The notes: generated by a model from the letters alone, not told the origin. Counted from the stretch's first letter, positions 9,025 to 18,918 are shown. The stretch is 64,000 nucleotides of DNA from Streptomyces pseudovenezuelae (GCF_001513955.1 NZ_KQ948145.1:710212-774211); one strand, 5' to 3'. Numbers and translations are program-made.

Positions 9025-10653
9025 CTACCGCGCGGTGAACGTGTCCACGGCCACGTCGAAGTGCTCCTTGGCCTCCCGCACCTCACCGACCGGCGCCGAC
9101 ACCCACACGTCGTACAGCCGCCCGTTCTCCTCCCAGCACACGTCGTACGTGTGCCGGGCGCCCTCGGCCGCGCTGAAGCCGTCCCAGGTGAACTCCCAGA
9201 GAGCGGCGGGGTGCCCGCGGTGCCTGAGCGAGGTGACCCGGCCGTCGCGGTAACCGGGGTTGGCCTCCGGCCCCTTGGCGGCGGCGCGCCGCATCACGCC
9301 CAGCGGGCCGCCCGGCTGGGGATCGGTGACCTTGACCCCGAGACGGAAGGTCTCCCCGGAGGACAGGTAGAAGACCCGCTCCCCCTGCGGTTCACGCCGG
9401 AAGCCGTCGGGCACGGCGAGCGCGAAGCCGGCGGGGTCCCGGACGACGTGGTATCCGGAGGGGGCGGAGGGCAGGGTCGCGGTGGGGGTGGGCCCCGCCG
9501 TCGCGTCGGAGCCGCTCGCGGACGTTCCGGGTGCCGAACTGCCGGGCGTCTGGGGCGTCCCGGGTGCCGAACTGCCGGCCGCCGTCCCCCCGTCCGGGCC
9601 GCCCCGGTCCATCAGCAGCACCGCCGCCGACACGCCCGCTCCCGCCAGCACGGCGACCAGCAGCGCCGCCGCGAGCGCGCCCCGCCTCGACCGGACGGAC
9701 GCCAGGAGCCCACCGCTCCGCGACCGCTCCGGCGCCGGGGACCGCCGTAGCGGAAGATCCCGCTGGGTCGGCGTGTACGTCCGCTCGGGGACCCGGCGCG
9801 GTGGCGTGCGGCCCGTCTCCAGGAAGGCCCGCAGCATCCGCTCGGCCTCCACCGCCTCCAGCCGCCGTTCGGGATCCCGCTCCAGCAGGCCCCGTACGAC
9901 CGGAAGCAGGGGCCCGGCCTGCGCCGGCGGCCGGATCTCGTCGATGACGACGGCGTGCAGGATGCCGCCCAACGAGTCGCGCCGGAACGGCGATTCACCG
10001 CTGAGGGCCGTGCACAGCAGCGCGCCCAGGGACCACAGGTCGGCCTCCGGGCCGGTCCTGACCCCGGACATCCGCTCGGGCGCGGTGTACTCGGGCGAGC
10101 CGACGAAGGAGCCGGTCTCGGTGAGGGTGGTGGCGCCCGCGACCTGGGCGATGCCGAAGTCGGTGAGGACGACCCGCCCGGTGCCGGACTCGACGAGGAC
10201 GTTGGCGGGCTTGATGTCCCGATGCAGCACCCCGGCCGCATGCGCGGCGCGCAGCGCGCTCAGCAGGTCGGCGCCGATCCGGGCGGCCTCGGCGGCGTCG
10301 ACCGGGCCGTCGGCGGAGATCCGGTCGGCGAGGGAGCCGCCGTCGATCAACTCCATGACGATGTACGGCCGTTCGTCCTGCTCGACGACGTCGTGGACCA
10401 CCATGATGTGCGGGTGGCTCAGCCGGGCGACCGCACCGGCCTCGCGCAGGGTGCGGTCACGCTGGAGCCGGGCGTCCTCGGCGGAGAGCGAGTCGTCGGG
10501 CGGGATCTCCTTGACGGCGACCTGCCGGCCGAGCAGCTGGTCGGTCGCCCGCCACACCACGCCCATGCCGCCGCGCCCGATCCTCGCCTCCAGGCGGTAT
10601 CGGCCCGCGATCACACGGAAAGTGTCCCCCTCGGTCCCCATGCGCCCCATCAT
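9025..10653 (-). CDS. Membrane Ser/Thr protein kinase
   Basis: A 542-residue kinase with complete motifs: GRGGMGVVW, K48 in VAVK, HRDIKPAN with D146, DFG at D165 and GSPEYTAPER. A basic, arginine-rich juxtamembrane region precedes a membrane helix (GALAAALLVAVLAGAGVSAAVLL), then a Gly/Ser/Thr/Pro linker and a C-terminal external domain starting YHVVRDPAGFALAVPDGF. This follows the same plan as the neighbouring ectodomains (an xGFxxxxPxGF start, a central aromatic WEFTW strand). The start could be either Met of MMGRMG. It is 46 bases downstream of the preceding kinase gene. Confidence 0.9.
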   Translation of the reverse strand: MMGRMGTEGDTFRVIAGRYRLEARIGRGGMGVVWRATDQLLGRQVAVKEIPPDDSLSAEDARLQRDRTLREAGAVARLSHPHIMVVHDVVEQDERPYIVMELIDGGSLADRISADGPVDAAEAARIGADLLSALRAAHAAGVLHRDIKPANVLVESGTGRVVLTDFGIAQVAGATTLTETGSFVGSPEYTAPERMSGVRTGPEADLWSLGALLCTALSGESPFRRDSLGGILHAVVIDEIRPPAQAGPLLPVVRGLLERDPERRLEAVEAERMLRAFLETGRTPPRRVPERTYTPTQRDLPLRRSPAPERSRSGGLLASVRSRRGALAAALLVAVLAGAGVSAAVLLMDRGGPDGGTAAGSSAPGTPQTPGSSAPGTSASGSDATAGPTPTATLPSAPSGYHVVRDPAGFALAVPDGFRREPQGERVFYLSSGETFRLGVKVTDPQPGGPLGVMRRAAAKGPEANPGYRDGRVTSLRHRGHPAALWEFTWDGFSAAEGARHTYDVCWEENGRLYDVWVSAPVGEVREAKEHFDVAVDTFTAR

Positions 10654-10699
10654 GCCGCAGCGGACGCACGCCCTCCGGGGCGGTGACCGGCCAACTCCG

Positions 10700-12481
10700 T
10701 CAGCTGTGCGTCTCGCTCCAGCCCTGGAGCACCGCCGTGAACTGCTTGCTGGTGGTCGGCCAGCTCTCCGCCGGCGCCGACATGTAGATCGCGTACTCGG
10801 CGCCGTCCCGGGACATGTACGTCTCCTCCACGGCCCGGCGCGGCCCGGGGAAGGCGATGTCCTTGGCCAGCGCGGTCCAGGTGTACTCCCACCGGGCGCC
10901 CGGCCGGTCCCGGTAGGTGTTCCTGACCATGCCGACGCGGTGGTAGTCCTTGAGGTCCTGGATCTGCTCCTCCAGGCTGTGCTGGTGTTCGAGCGGATCG
11001 AAGAAGTCCGGCGAGGTGTCGACGGCGATCCGGATGAAGTGCTTGCCCTCGTCGGGCGAGTAGTCGATCTGGGTCAGCCCGTTGGCGGGGGTGCCGAACA
11101 CCGAGCGGTCCCAGCCCTTGGGCAGGTAGACGCTGAAGCCCACGGGGTCGTTGTACCGCTTCCAGCCGTCCGGAACCCCACCCTTGGCCGGGCTCGGCGT
11201 AGGACTGGGCGTGGGGCTCGACGAGGCCGAGGTGCCGCCGGTGTCCCGCCCCTCGTCCCACTTCTGCAGTGCGACCGCGGTCCCGGCGCTGACGACCGCG
11301 GCGAGCGCGACCACGAGCGCGACGGAACGCAGCCTGCGGCGCCTGGGCGGGGCGGCCTGGGGCATGCCGGCGTGATGCGGGGGGCCGATGACCGTGGGGG
11401 CGGGCCCCTGGCCGTACGGGGTGCCCGAGTGGTACGTCGGGCCCGAGCCCCCGGAGTACGAGGGCCCGGTGGCCGAGGGATACGACGGCCCGGTGGCCGA
11501 GGGGTAGGACGCTCCCGAGGCTGAGGGGTACGACGAACCGCTGACCGGTGTGCCCGTGGTCTGCGTGCCGTACCCACTGTGGGAACCGCTGTGCGCGCCC
11601 GGCTCATGGCGGGAACCCACATGTTGCGTCGGCACATAGGCCTGTGCCGCGCTCGGGCGCCGTCCCTCCGCCGCCTCGGCGAGCATCTGCTCGGCCTCGG
11701 CCGCGCCGGGCCGCACGGCGGGGTCCTTGCGCAGCAGGGCGCCGATGACGGGCCCGAGCGGACCGGCGTTGCGCGGCTCGGCGGGTTCCTCGTCGACGAC
11801 GGCCTGCATCGTTGTCAGCGGGGTCGTACGGCGGAACGGCGAGTGTCCCTCGACCGCCGTGTACAGCGTGGCGCCGAGCGCCCACAGGTCCGCGGACGGG
11901 CCGGGGTCGGCGCCGCGGACCCGCTCGGGGGCGAGGTAGTCGACCGAGCCGACCACCTCTCCGGTGCGGGTGATGGTGGTGTCGCCCTCGATCTGGGCGA
12001 TCCCGAAGTCGGTGAGCAGGACCCGGCCGTCGCGCGCGAGGAGGACGTTGCCGGGTTTCACATCCCTGTGCAGGACCCCGGCGGTGTGCGCGGCGCGCAG
12101 GGCCCGCAGCACCCACATCCCGATCCGGGCCGCCTCGCGCGCCTCGATGCGGCCGTCCTCCTTGACGGCGTCGGCCAGCGAACGGCCCTCGACCAGCTCC
12201 ATCACGATCCAGGGCCGGCCGTCATGGTCGAGCACGTCGTGCACGGTGACGACGGCCGAGTGGTTGATCCGGGCGGCCGCGCGGGCCTCGGCGCGGGTAC
12301 GGGCGAGCAGGACGGCCTGGTCGCTCTCGGAGACGTAGAGCGCGGCGGTCAACTCCTTGATCGCCACGGCCCGGTGCAGCACCTCGTCGTGGGCGCGCCA
12401 GACCCGGCCCATGCCGCCCTTGCCTATCGGGTCGGCGAGCCGGTAGCGCCCCGCGAGGAGCAGGCCCTGCATCTGATTCAC
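10700..12481 (-). CDS. Membrane Ser/Thr protein kinase
   Basis: A 593-residue kinase. GKGGMGRVW, K42 in VAIK, HRDVKPGN with D140, DFG at D158 and LAPERV are present. The linker to the membrane is a long Gly/Ser/Tyr/Pro-rich repeat (units like YPSATGPSYPSG), then one hydrophobic span (SVALVVALAAVVSAGTAVAL) and an external domain starting PDGWKRYNDPVGFSVYLPKGWD, the clearest example of the shared ectodomain. The start is taken as GTG at 12481 (VNQMQGLL), with GGGG upstream; the in-frame ATG four codons on is the alternative. The tyrosine-rich linker is unusual for a bacterial kinase. Confidence 0.9.
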   Translation of the reverse strand: MNQMQGLLLAGRYRLADPIGKGGMGRVWRAHDEVLHRAVAIKELTAALYVSESDQAVLLARTRAEARAAARINHSAVVTVHDVLDHDGRPWIVMELVEGRSLADAVKEDGRIEAREAARIGMWVLRALRAAHTAGVLHRDVKPGNVLLARDGRVLLTDFGIAQIEGDTTITRTGEVVGSVDYLAPERVRGADPGPSADLWALGATLYTAVEGHSPFRRTTPLTTMQAVVDEEPAEPRNAGPLGPVIGALLRKDPAVRPGAAEAEQMLAEAAEGRRPSAAQAYVPTQHVGSRHEPGAHSGSHSGYGTQTTGTPVSGSSYPSASGASYPSATGPSYPSATGPSYSGGSGPTYHSGTPYGQGPAPTVIGPPHHAGMPQAAPPRRRRLRSVALVVALAAVVSAGTAVALQKWDEGRDTGGTSASSSPTPSPTPSPAKGGVPDGWKRYNDPVGFSVYLPKGWDRSVFGTPANGLTQIDYSPDEGKHFIRIAVDTSPDFFDPLEHQHSLEEQIQDLKDYHRVGMVRNTYRDRPGARWEYTWTALAKDIAFPGPRRAVEETYMSRDGAEYAIYMSAPAESWPTTSKQFTAVLQGWSETHS

Positions 12482-12624
12482 GTTGCCCCGCAATGCTCTT
12501 GACGCAGTCAGACTAAGGACCGGCCCGCGCCGAGGGGAACCAGGGGGGCGCCAAGGAGACCTCACTGTGACGGTTGTCGCTTCCGCGAAGTGGGAGTGAA
12601 CCCGCACCGCCCGTACGGCGTCCG

Positions 12625-15231
12625 TCAGCCGGTCACCTGGTACGTGGCCGACGCCTGTTCGTACAGCCGGGTCACCTCGTCCCGCTCCGCCTCGGGCCCG
12701 CGCACCTGCACGATGTGGTAATTCCCGCCGATCAGGATCGCCACATTGCGCACATACAGCTCGCGCCCGTCGTCGGCGGTCCAGGTGAACTGCCCCTCGG
12801 CCATGCTCCTGGTGCCCACCTGGATCGACTTCAGCCCGGTGGCGGTGGCCCAGCTGGAGTCGCGGTACGGCTGGAGCTCGGGCTCCTTCTCCCGCTGGTA
12901 GGCCATCGGGTCCTCGCCGTTCGCGGCCGCGGTGTCCCGCCCGGGGACGACGATCAGCTCGAAGCCGCCCCGCGAGTAGACCACCTGTCCACGGCCGTTC
13001 CTCGGCGTGCGGTCCCAACCGCTCGCCACCGCGACCTTGAAGCCCTCGGGGTCCGTGCGCAGGGTGAAGCCGTCGGCGACCTCGGGCCCGGCGGTCTGGG
13101 TCTCCGCGGCAGCGCTGGACCGCGAGGGCTCGGGGGTGGTCGGCTCGGGCCGGGGCTCGCCGCCTGCCTCAGGAGACTGCGCCGTACCGGCCTGGCTGGT
13201 GGCACCCGTGTCCTTGGCGGCGCCCTTGTCCTCGGGGTCCGACTTCGGCATGAAGTACATGGCGTACGCGATCGCCGCGGCCATCACCAGCAGGACGAGC
13301 AGCAGCAGATTGCGGCCGAGCCGGCGCGGCGAGGGGGCGGCCTCCTCCCGGGCCCGCTTGTGCCGCCCGTGCGTCGCGGGCAGCCCGGCGCGCCGCCTGC
13401 GCACCAACTCGCCCCGGCGCCGCACGATCGGCAGCCGGCTCGCGTCCACGGGCGGTGCGGCGACGACATGGGCACCGGCCTCCGGCTCGGGCGCGGACCG
13501 CACCAGCGACCGCAGCCAGCCGCGCAGTTCCTCGAAGTCCAGCCGCTCGGTCGGGTCCTGGCGCAGCAGCGACTCCACCACCGGCCGGAGCGGCCCGCAC
13601 TCCTCGGCGAAGGCGGGCGGCTCGGCGCACACCAGCTGCACCAGCTCGGCCGTCGACTCCTCGGGATAGGGCGCGTGCCCCTGGACGGCACGGAACAGCA
13701 GCGCCCCGAGAGCCCACAGATCCGTCGCGGGCCCGATGGGCGCGGCGAGCTGCCAGTTCTCGTGCACAGGTCCGGCCTGCTCCGGCGCCCATCGCTCGGT
13801 GACGGGCCCCACCACGGCCATCCGGGCCTGCCGCGCCCGCTCGGCGGCGAGCGCGGTGGCGGGGCCGCGGCGGGCGGGGGCACCGGCGGCGGGGAGGTCC
13901 TCCCAGCGGGTGGGCGCCGGCGCCTGCTCCACGGCAGGCACGGCGTCGCCGACGGGTGGCTCACCCACGGGCACCGCACCCGCACCGCGCGGCACGGCAC
14001 CGTGCCAGGGCGCGGGCCGCACTCCGTAGGGGTCGACGGTCCGCCCCGGAGCCCCGGCACCGGGCACCTGCTCGACTCCGTCCAGGGCCGGATACGACGG
14101 CTGCGCAAGTCCGTTGGCCGCCGCGGGGTACGGCGACTGCGGCATGCCGTTCGGCTGTACGGCGGGGTCGGCGCCCCGTGTCCGTGCGCCGGGACCGGGC
14201 TCCGGTGCTGGGCGGGCTCCGGGCAGGGCCGCCCTGCCGTTCTGTGCCTCCTGGACCCGGGCCGCGGCCCGGGCGCCCGCGCGATAGGCGGCGATCGCCC
14301 CGGCCCGCGCCGCCCGGACGTCCGTACCGCCGTCGGGCTCCCTGCGGACGAGTTCGGCCGACGCCCCGGTCCCGTTCGTCGTCTCCACACCGGCGCTGGG
14401 CAGCCCGCGGGCCTCCCGCGCCTCGATCGCGGCCCGCCGGGCGGCCTCGGGATCGCCTCCGCCGAAGGAGACCGCACCGCCCGGTCCGCGGTCCGGGCCC
14501 GTCGGCTGTCCGGGCACCGGGAGTCCTGCGGGAGCCCCACGGCCGTCGGTCGCACCGCCCGCTCCGTCGTCGGCGCCGGGCTCCCCGCCTCCGGTGCCCC
14601 AGTCGCCCGCCTCGGCCGGCACCGGGTCATAGCCGCACAGCGCCTCCTCGGCGGCGCCGACCGCGAGGCCGGTCAGCATGACCCGGCCGTCGTCGCAGAC
14701 GAGCACCGTGCGGGCGGTGATGTTGCGGTGCACCCAGCCGTGCGCGTGCAGCACCCGCAGCGCCATGAGCACGTCGGAGGCGACCTCGGCCGCCCGGTAC
14801 GGCGTCAACGGCTTCTCGGTGAGCAGCGCCGACAGCGGCCGCGCGGCCACCCACTCGCTGACGATCCACAGCGAACCGCCCTCGGCGAACACGTCGAAGA
14901 CCTGGTCGAGGCGCGGATGGTCGGGAATCCGGGCGGCGGCCTGCGCGGCCTCGACGGCCCGCCGCACGGCGGGCTCGGTGGGCCGGCGTGCACCGCGCCG
15001 CCCCGGGGTCCGCCGCGGGCCGTGCGGGTCCCGGGCGGTGAACCCGTCGGGCAGCCCCTCCGCGTCGAGCACCTCGGCCTCGACGACCTCGGGCAACGGA
15101 ACCTGCCTGACCAGGACTTCCTGCCCGCTGTAGGTGTCGAAGGCGCGCGCCTCGGTGAGTTCGTACTCGTCGGACGGGGGCAGCGGCAGGCGGTAGCGGT
15201 CGGCGAGCACCCGACCCGCATAGTCGTCCAC
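12625..15231 (-). CDS. Membrane pseudokinase of the kinase array
   Basis: An 868-residue protein with the fold order of its neighbours but lacking catalytic residues. There is no glycine loop, the VAxK strand reads EVLVRQVPL, the catalytic loop is HRNITARTVL instead of HRDxKxxN, and DFG is replaced by TGL. After the N-lobe and part of the C-lobe comes a roughly 240-residue Pro/Gly/Ala-rich insertion, then the C-lobe resumes (IGPATDLWALGALLFRAVQGHAPY). A basic stretch and a membrane helix (NLLLLVLLVMAAAIAYAMYFM) lead to an external domain starting DPEGFKVAVASGWDR. The GTG start has GGGGAGG just upstream. It probably acts as a scaffold or allosteric partner, by analogy with the mycobacterial MviN pseudokinase domain. 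Confidence 0.88.
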   Translation of the reverse strand: MDDYAGRVLADRYRLPLPPSDEYELTEARAFDTYSGQEVLVRQVPLPEVVEAEVLDAEGLPDGFTARDPHGPRRTPGRRGARRPTEPAVRRAVEAAQAAARIPDHPRLDQVFDVFAEGGSLWIVSEWVAARPLSALLTEKPLTPYRAAEVASDVLMALRVLHAHGWVHRNITARTVLVCDDGRVMLTGLAVGAAEEALCGYDPVPAEAGDWGTGGGEPGADDGAGGATDGRGAPAGLPVPGQPTGPDRGPGGAVSFGGGDPEAARRAAIEAREARGLPSAGVETTNGTGASAELVRREPDGGTDVRAARAGAIAAYRAGARAAARVQEAQNGRAALPGARPAPEPGPGARTRGADPAVQPNGMPQSPYPAAANGLAQPSYPALDGVEQVPGAGAPGRTVDPYGVRPAPWHGAVPRGAGAVPVGEPPVGDAVPAVEQAPAPTRWEDLPAAGAPARRGPATALAAERARQARMAVVGPVTERWAPEQAGPVHENWQLAAPIGPATDLWALGALLFRAVQGHAPYPEESTAELVQLVCAEPPAFAEECGPLRPVVESLLRQDPTERLDFEELRGWLRSLVRSAPEPEAGAHVVAAPPVDASRLPIVRRRGELVRRRRAGLPATHGRHKRAREEAAPSPRRLGRNLLLLVLLVMAAAIAYAMYFMPKSDPEDKGAAKDTGATSQAGTAQSPEAGGEPRPEPTTPEPSRSSAAAETQTAGPEVADGFTLRTDPEGFKVAVASGWDRTPRNGRGQVVYSRGGFELIVVPGRDTAAANGEDPMAYQREKEPELQPYRDSSWATATGLKSIQVGTRSMAEGQFTWTADDGRELYVRNVAILIGGNYHIVQVRGPEAERDEVTRLYEQASATYQVTG

Positions 15232-15405
15232 GTTGCCTCCCCCGGCCGCCCGGTTGGTCAATTCCGTTCGCCTCGCGGCCCGTTCCTCATCCGAACCTGG
15301 ATGCGGACGGTCCACGAACATTCACGATACGTGCCGGAGGCAACCCGCAAAGAGGGGATTCCAGATCTCAGGGTCCAAACACATGACCGTTTACCGCACG
15401 GCGCT

Positions 15406-17616
15406 TCACGACTTCGGTTCGAAGGTGCGGGCGAGTGTCTGCCATGTGTCCTTGCGCAGCTCAGTGCCCCAGTTCGCGGCTTTCGCGGTGTACATCAAGG
15501 CATATCCGAGATGGTCGTTGACGACGAATCCACGGTCGATGGTCCGGTACTTCGTCCCTCCGTCCGCGTAGGTGAACTCCCAGTCGGCCGTGTTCCAGCT
15601 CCGGTAGTCCACCTTCTCTATGCGGATCTTGGTGTACTGCGAGCGGCGCATGCCCCGCTCCTGGTTCTCCCAGTCCGCCACCGGGTCGCCCTTGGGCGTG
15701 CTGGTCCAGGCGACGAGCAGCTTCTGCCCGTCGGGCCCGGTGAACCGGTCGCCCGCGGAACTGCTGGTCCGGAACTTCCACCCCGCGGGCAGCCCGATCG
15801 AGTAGCCCTGGCTCCCCTGGTACGTCGAGGCCACCGCACCCTCGCCGGCGGAGCCCCCCGAACCGGCGGACCCCTCCGAACTCCGGCCGCTCTCCTCCGT
15901 GCTCGGCGTGTTCGAGGACCCGGTGCCCGCCTCCGAGGAAGCGGGCCCGCCGGTGGACCCGTCGGTCCGGGTGCCCCCGCTCTCGTCCTCCTTGGTGCTG
16001 GCGCTCGTGCTCGCCGTCACCTTGGTGCCGCCGCCCTTGGCCCCGTCGCTGCCGTCGTCCCCGCCGAGCGTGAGGGCCAGCACGGTGCCTATGACCGCGA
16101 GCGCCACGACCACCGCGATGATCACCAGCGTCCGTCGCGGCACCACGTCGGTGAGCGGCGCCCGGGGCACCGGCCTCGGCGCCATGTCCGGCGGCGGCGT
16201 CATCACGGGCCATCCCGAACTCCGCCCGTCCGACACCGCGTCGGTCTGGCGCGTCTTCCCGTCCCGGACCCCGGCGGCCCCACCGGAGGCCGAGGTCGTG
16301 GCCGACGTCGAAGTCGCTGCCGAGGCCGCGCCCGACGAGGCCGGCACACTCGCCGCGCCCTTCGCCGGGGACGCGGAAGACGCCGGGGACGCCGGGGACG
16401 CCGGAGAGGTCGATGCAGGCCGGGTTGCCGAAGCCGCCGAGGAGGCCGACGCCGCAGGAGCCGCCCCCGAAGCCTGGGCGGGCACCTTCCCGCCGCCCGA
16501 ACCCGCAGTGCCCGAACCCGTCGAGCCCGAACCCACCGCACCCGAACCCGTCGGGCCAGAATCCCCCGTACCCGAATCCGCCGTACCGCTGCCGGACTTG
16601 GCGCGGGACGCGGCCGCGGACGTCGCCGCCGCACCGGCGGCCTTGCGCATGGAACGCAGCGCCCCGCGCAGCCGCTCCCCGCCCGCACGCTCCTGCGGCT
16701 GCGCCGGCAACGGCACCACCCGGGTCGCGTCCGCCTCGGGCTCCGGCTCGGCCGGCTTCGGCTCGGGCGCGTGGATCACCGCGGTGAGCATGGCCCGCGC
16801 GCGGCTGTCGTCGAGGCGCTGGGCGGGGTCCTTGGTGAGCAGGCCGTAGATGACGTCCCTGAGCGGACCCGCGTTCTTCGGCTCCTCCAGCGGCTCGGTC
16901 ATCACCGCCGTCAGGGTCGCGATCGCGGACCCCTTGTCGTACGGCGGGGCGCCCTCGACCGCCGCGTACAGCAGCCCGCCGAGCGACCACATGTCGGCCG
17001 CGGGTCCCGGCTTGTGCCCCCGCGCCCGCTCCGGGGAGATGTAGGAGGGCGCGCCGACGAGCATGCCGGTGGAGGTGATCGACGGATCGCCCTCGACCTG
17101 GGCGATGCCGAAGTCGGTGAGCACGACCCGGCCGTCCTCGGAGATCAGCACGTTGGACGGCTTCACGTCCCGGTGCAGGATGCCCTCGCGGTGGGCGGAC
17201 CTGAGCACGTCGAGGATCGCGAGGCCCACCTCCGCCGCGCGTTTGGGCTCCAGCAGCCCGTCCTCCCGGATGACCTCGGCGAGCGACTTGCCCTCGACGA
17301 GCTCCATCACGATCCACGGCCGGTCGTCCTCGTCGACCACGTCGTACACGGTCACCGCGCTGGTGTTGCGGATCCGCGCGATCGCCTTGGCCTCACGCAG
17401 GGTGCGCGTGATCAGCCGGCGCTTCTCGTCCTCGTCGATGCTGGACGGGAACCGGAGTTCCTTGACGGCCACCGTCCTGCCCAGGGTCTCGTCCTCGGCG
17501 CGCCACACCGTGCCCATGCCTCCGCGGCCGAGCACTCCTCCCAGCCGGTACCGCCCGGCGAGGAGACGCTCGCTCTCGTCCTGCCGGGATGCTCCCGCCC
17601 GCTCCGCGTCCGACAT
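15406..17616 (-). CDS. Membrane Ser/Thr protein kinase, first of the array
   Basis: A 736-residue kinase. GRGGMGTVW, K52 in VAVK, HRDVKPSN with D150, DFG at D168 and ISPERA are intact. A very long linker of Ser/Ala/Gly/Thr repeats (roughly residues 340-470) precedes a membrane helix (LVIIAVVVALAVIGTVLAL), another Ser/Gly/Thr linker and an external domain starting GYSIGLPAGWKF that resembles the downstream kinases. The start is uncertain: ATG at 17616 has AGGGGA before it, and an ATG four codons upstream (17628) is also usable. Cytoplasmic low-complexity linkers of this length suggest a flexible tether or phosphorylation region. Confidence 0.9.
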   Translation of the reverse strand: MSDAERAGASRQDESERLLAGRYRLGGVLGRGGMGTVWRAEDETLGRTVAVKELRFPSSIDEDEKRRLITRTLREAKAIARIRNTSAVTVYDVVDEDDRPWIVMELVEGKSLAEVIREDGLLEPKRAAEVGLAILDVLRSAHREGILHRDVKPSNVLISEDGRVVLTDFGIAQVEGDPSITSTGMLVGAPSYISPERARGHKPGPAADMWSLGGLLYAAVEGAPPYDKGSAIATLTAVMTEPLEEPKNAGPLRDVIYGLLTKDPAQRLDDSRARAMLTAVIHAPEPKPAEPEPEADATRVVPLPAQPQERAGGERLRGALRSMRKAAGAAATSAAASRAKSGSGTADSGTGDSGPTGSGAVGSGSTGSGTAGSGGGKVPAQASGAAPAASASSAASATRPASTSPASPASPASSASPAKGAASVPASSGAASAATSTSATTSASGGAAGVRDGKTRQTDAVSDGRSSGWPVMTPPPDMAPRPVPRAPLTDVVPRRTLVIIAVVVALAVIGTVLALTLGGDDGSDGAKGGGTKVTASTSASTKEDESGGTRTDGSTGGPASSEAGTGSSNTPSTEESGRSSEGSAGSGGSAGEGAVASTYQGSQGYSIGLPAGWKFRTSSSAGDRFTGPDGQKLLVAWTSTPKGDPVADWENQERGMRRSQYTKIRIEKVDYRSWNTADWEFTYADGGTKYRTIDRGFVVNDHLGYALMYTAKAANWGTELRKDTWQTLARTFEPKS

Positions 17617-17874
17617 GCGTCCCCTCATGAACCCGCCCTGACAGAGCCTCCATTGTCCCTCACCCGACAAGTGCCCGATGCCCCGGGTGCCCCTGACTCC
17701 GCCCCACCCTCGGCGCGGCCCCGGGGATGTCGGCACACAGGTCCCGTCGCCCCACTGCCCCCTCCACGCACAGTTCCCAACCGCTTACAGCTCCCTCACC
17801 TCCCCTCGGGCGCCGGGGTGACGATCCCGCTCCCCCGACCCTGCATGATGGCCTGCGACAAGGGAGGATCCGCG

Positions 17875-18918
17875 ATGTCGCCATTTCGGGCACTGCTGGC
17901 CGTCGCGGTCTCCCTGGTGCTGCTCGCCCTGGCCCCGGCCGCCTCCCCGGCCCCCGCGGCACGAACCCCGGACGCGGTGCTGCCCCTGCTGGTGGCGCGC
18001 GGCGGCGCTCCCGCCGCGGCACTGCTGGCCGAGGAGCGGAGCGGGACCCGTTACGCCGAGGCGGGGCCGGGGATCGCCCGCGCCGACCACTTCCGCGCCG
18101 GCAGCGTCACCAAGACCTTCATCGCGACGGTCGTCCTCCAACTGGCCGCGGAACACCGGCTGAAGCTGTCCGACACGGTGGAGCAGCACCTGCCCGGCCT
18201 GGTGCGCGGAGCGGGCAACGACGGCCGCGCGCTGACCCTGCGCGCCCTGCTCACCCACACCAGCGGCCTGAACGACTTCACCGCCGACACCCGGGGCCTG
18301 GTCCCCCTCACCGCGGTCCAAGCCGTCCGTATCGCCCTCACCCACCCCCCGGCCGACCGCGGCCGCTATCTCTACTCGAACACCAACTACGTCCTGCTCG
18401 GCCTGGTGATCCAGCAGGTCACCGGCGACTCCTACGCCGGCGAGGCCGAGCGGCGGATCATCGCCCCGCTGCGCCTGACGGGCACCTCCTTTCCCGGTTC
18501 ACGGACCTCTCTGCCCTCCCCGCACGGCCGTGCCTACACCGCCGACGGGTCCGACATCACCGCGCTCGACCCGCGGGTGGCCGGAGCCGCGGGCGAGCTG
18601 GTGAGCACCCTCGCCGACCTGAACCGCTTCTACGCGGCGCTGCTCGGCGGCCGGCTGCTGTCCCCGTACTGGCTGCACGAGATGACGGACACCCGCACCG
18701 CACACGGCCTGTACGGCATGGGGCTGTACCCGGTGAAGCTGCCGTGCGGCACGACGGTGTGGGGGCACAACGGCCGCATCACCGGCAGCTACGTGCGCAC
18801 CGCAGCCACGGTGGGCGGCCGTCGCGTCCTCACCTTCCGCGTGAACACGACGTCGCTCGCGGAACCCGACCTCGAACCGGCCCTGCTCGCCGCCGAGTTC
18901 TGCCCCCGCACCTCGTAG
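17875..18918 (+). CDS. Secreted serine hydrolase, beta-lactamase/DD-peptidase family
   Basis: A 347-residue exported class C beta-lactamase-like hydrolase, probably a D-alanyl-D-alanine carboxypeptidase or esterase. A signal peptide (LLAVAVSLVLLALAPAASPAPA) is followed by the nucleophile motif SVTK, the second motif YSN (in YLYSNTNYVLLG) and the HNG box (WGHNGRI) that replaces KTG in this family. ATG at 17875 has AGGGAGG upstream. It sits between the kinase array, which points away from it, and glpD, which converges on it. A cell-wall role is likely but not shown by the sequence. Confidence 0.85.
   Translation: MSPFRALLAVAVSLVLLALAPAASPAPAARTPDAVLPLLVARGGAPAAALLAEERSGTRYAEAGPGIARADHFRAGSVTKTFIATVVLQLAAEHRLKLSDTVEQHLPGLVRGAGNDGRALTLRALLTHTSGLNDFTADTRGLVPLTAVQAVRIALTHPPADRGRYLYSNTNYVLLGLVIQQVTGDSYAGEAERRIIAPLRLTGTSFPGSRTSLPSPHGRAYTADGSDITALDPRVAGAAGELVSTLADLNRFYAALLGGRLLSPYWLHEMTDTRTAHGLYGMGLYPVKLPCGTTVWGHNGRITGSYVRTAATVGGRRVLTFRVNTTSLAEPDLEPALLAAEFCPRTS

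Noticed and set aside
12574..18918. Very long + strand open frame opposite two kinase genes and joined to the serine hydrolase
   Set aside because: Only the last 348 codons (from 17875) encode a recognisable protein with ribosome-binding site and signal peptide. The rest is the high-GC antisense frame of the kinase genes with Arg/Gly/Pro-rich, motif-free translation.
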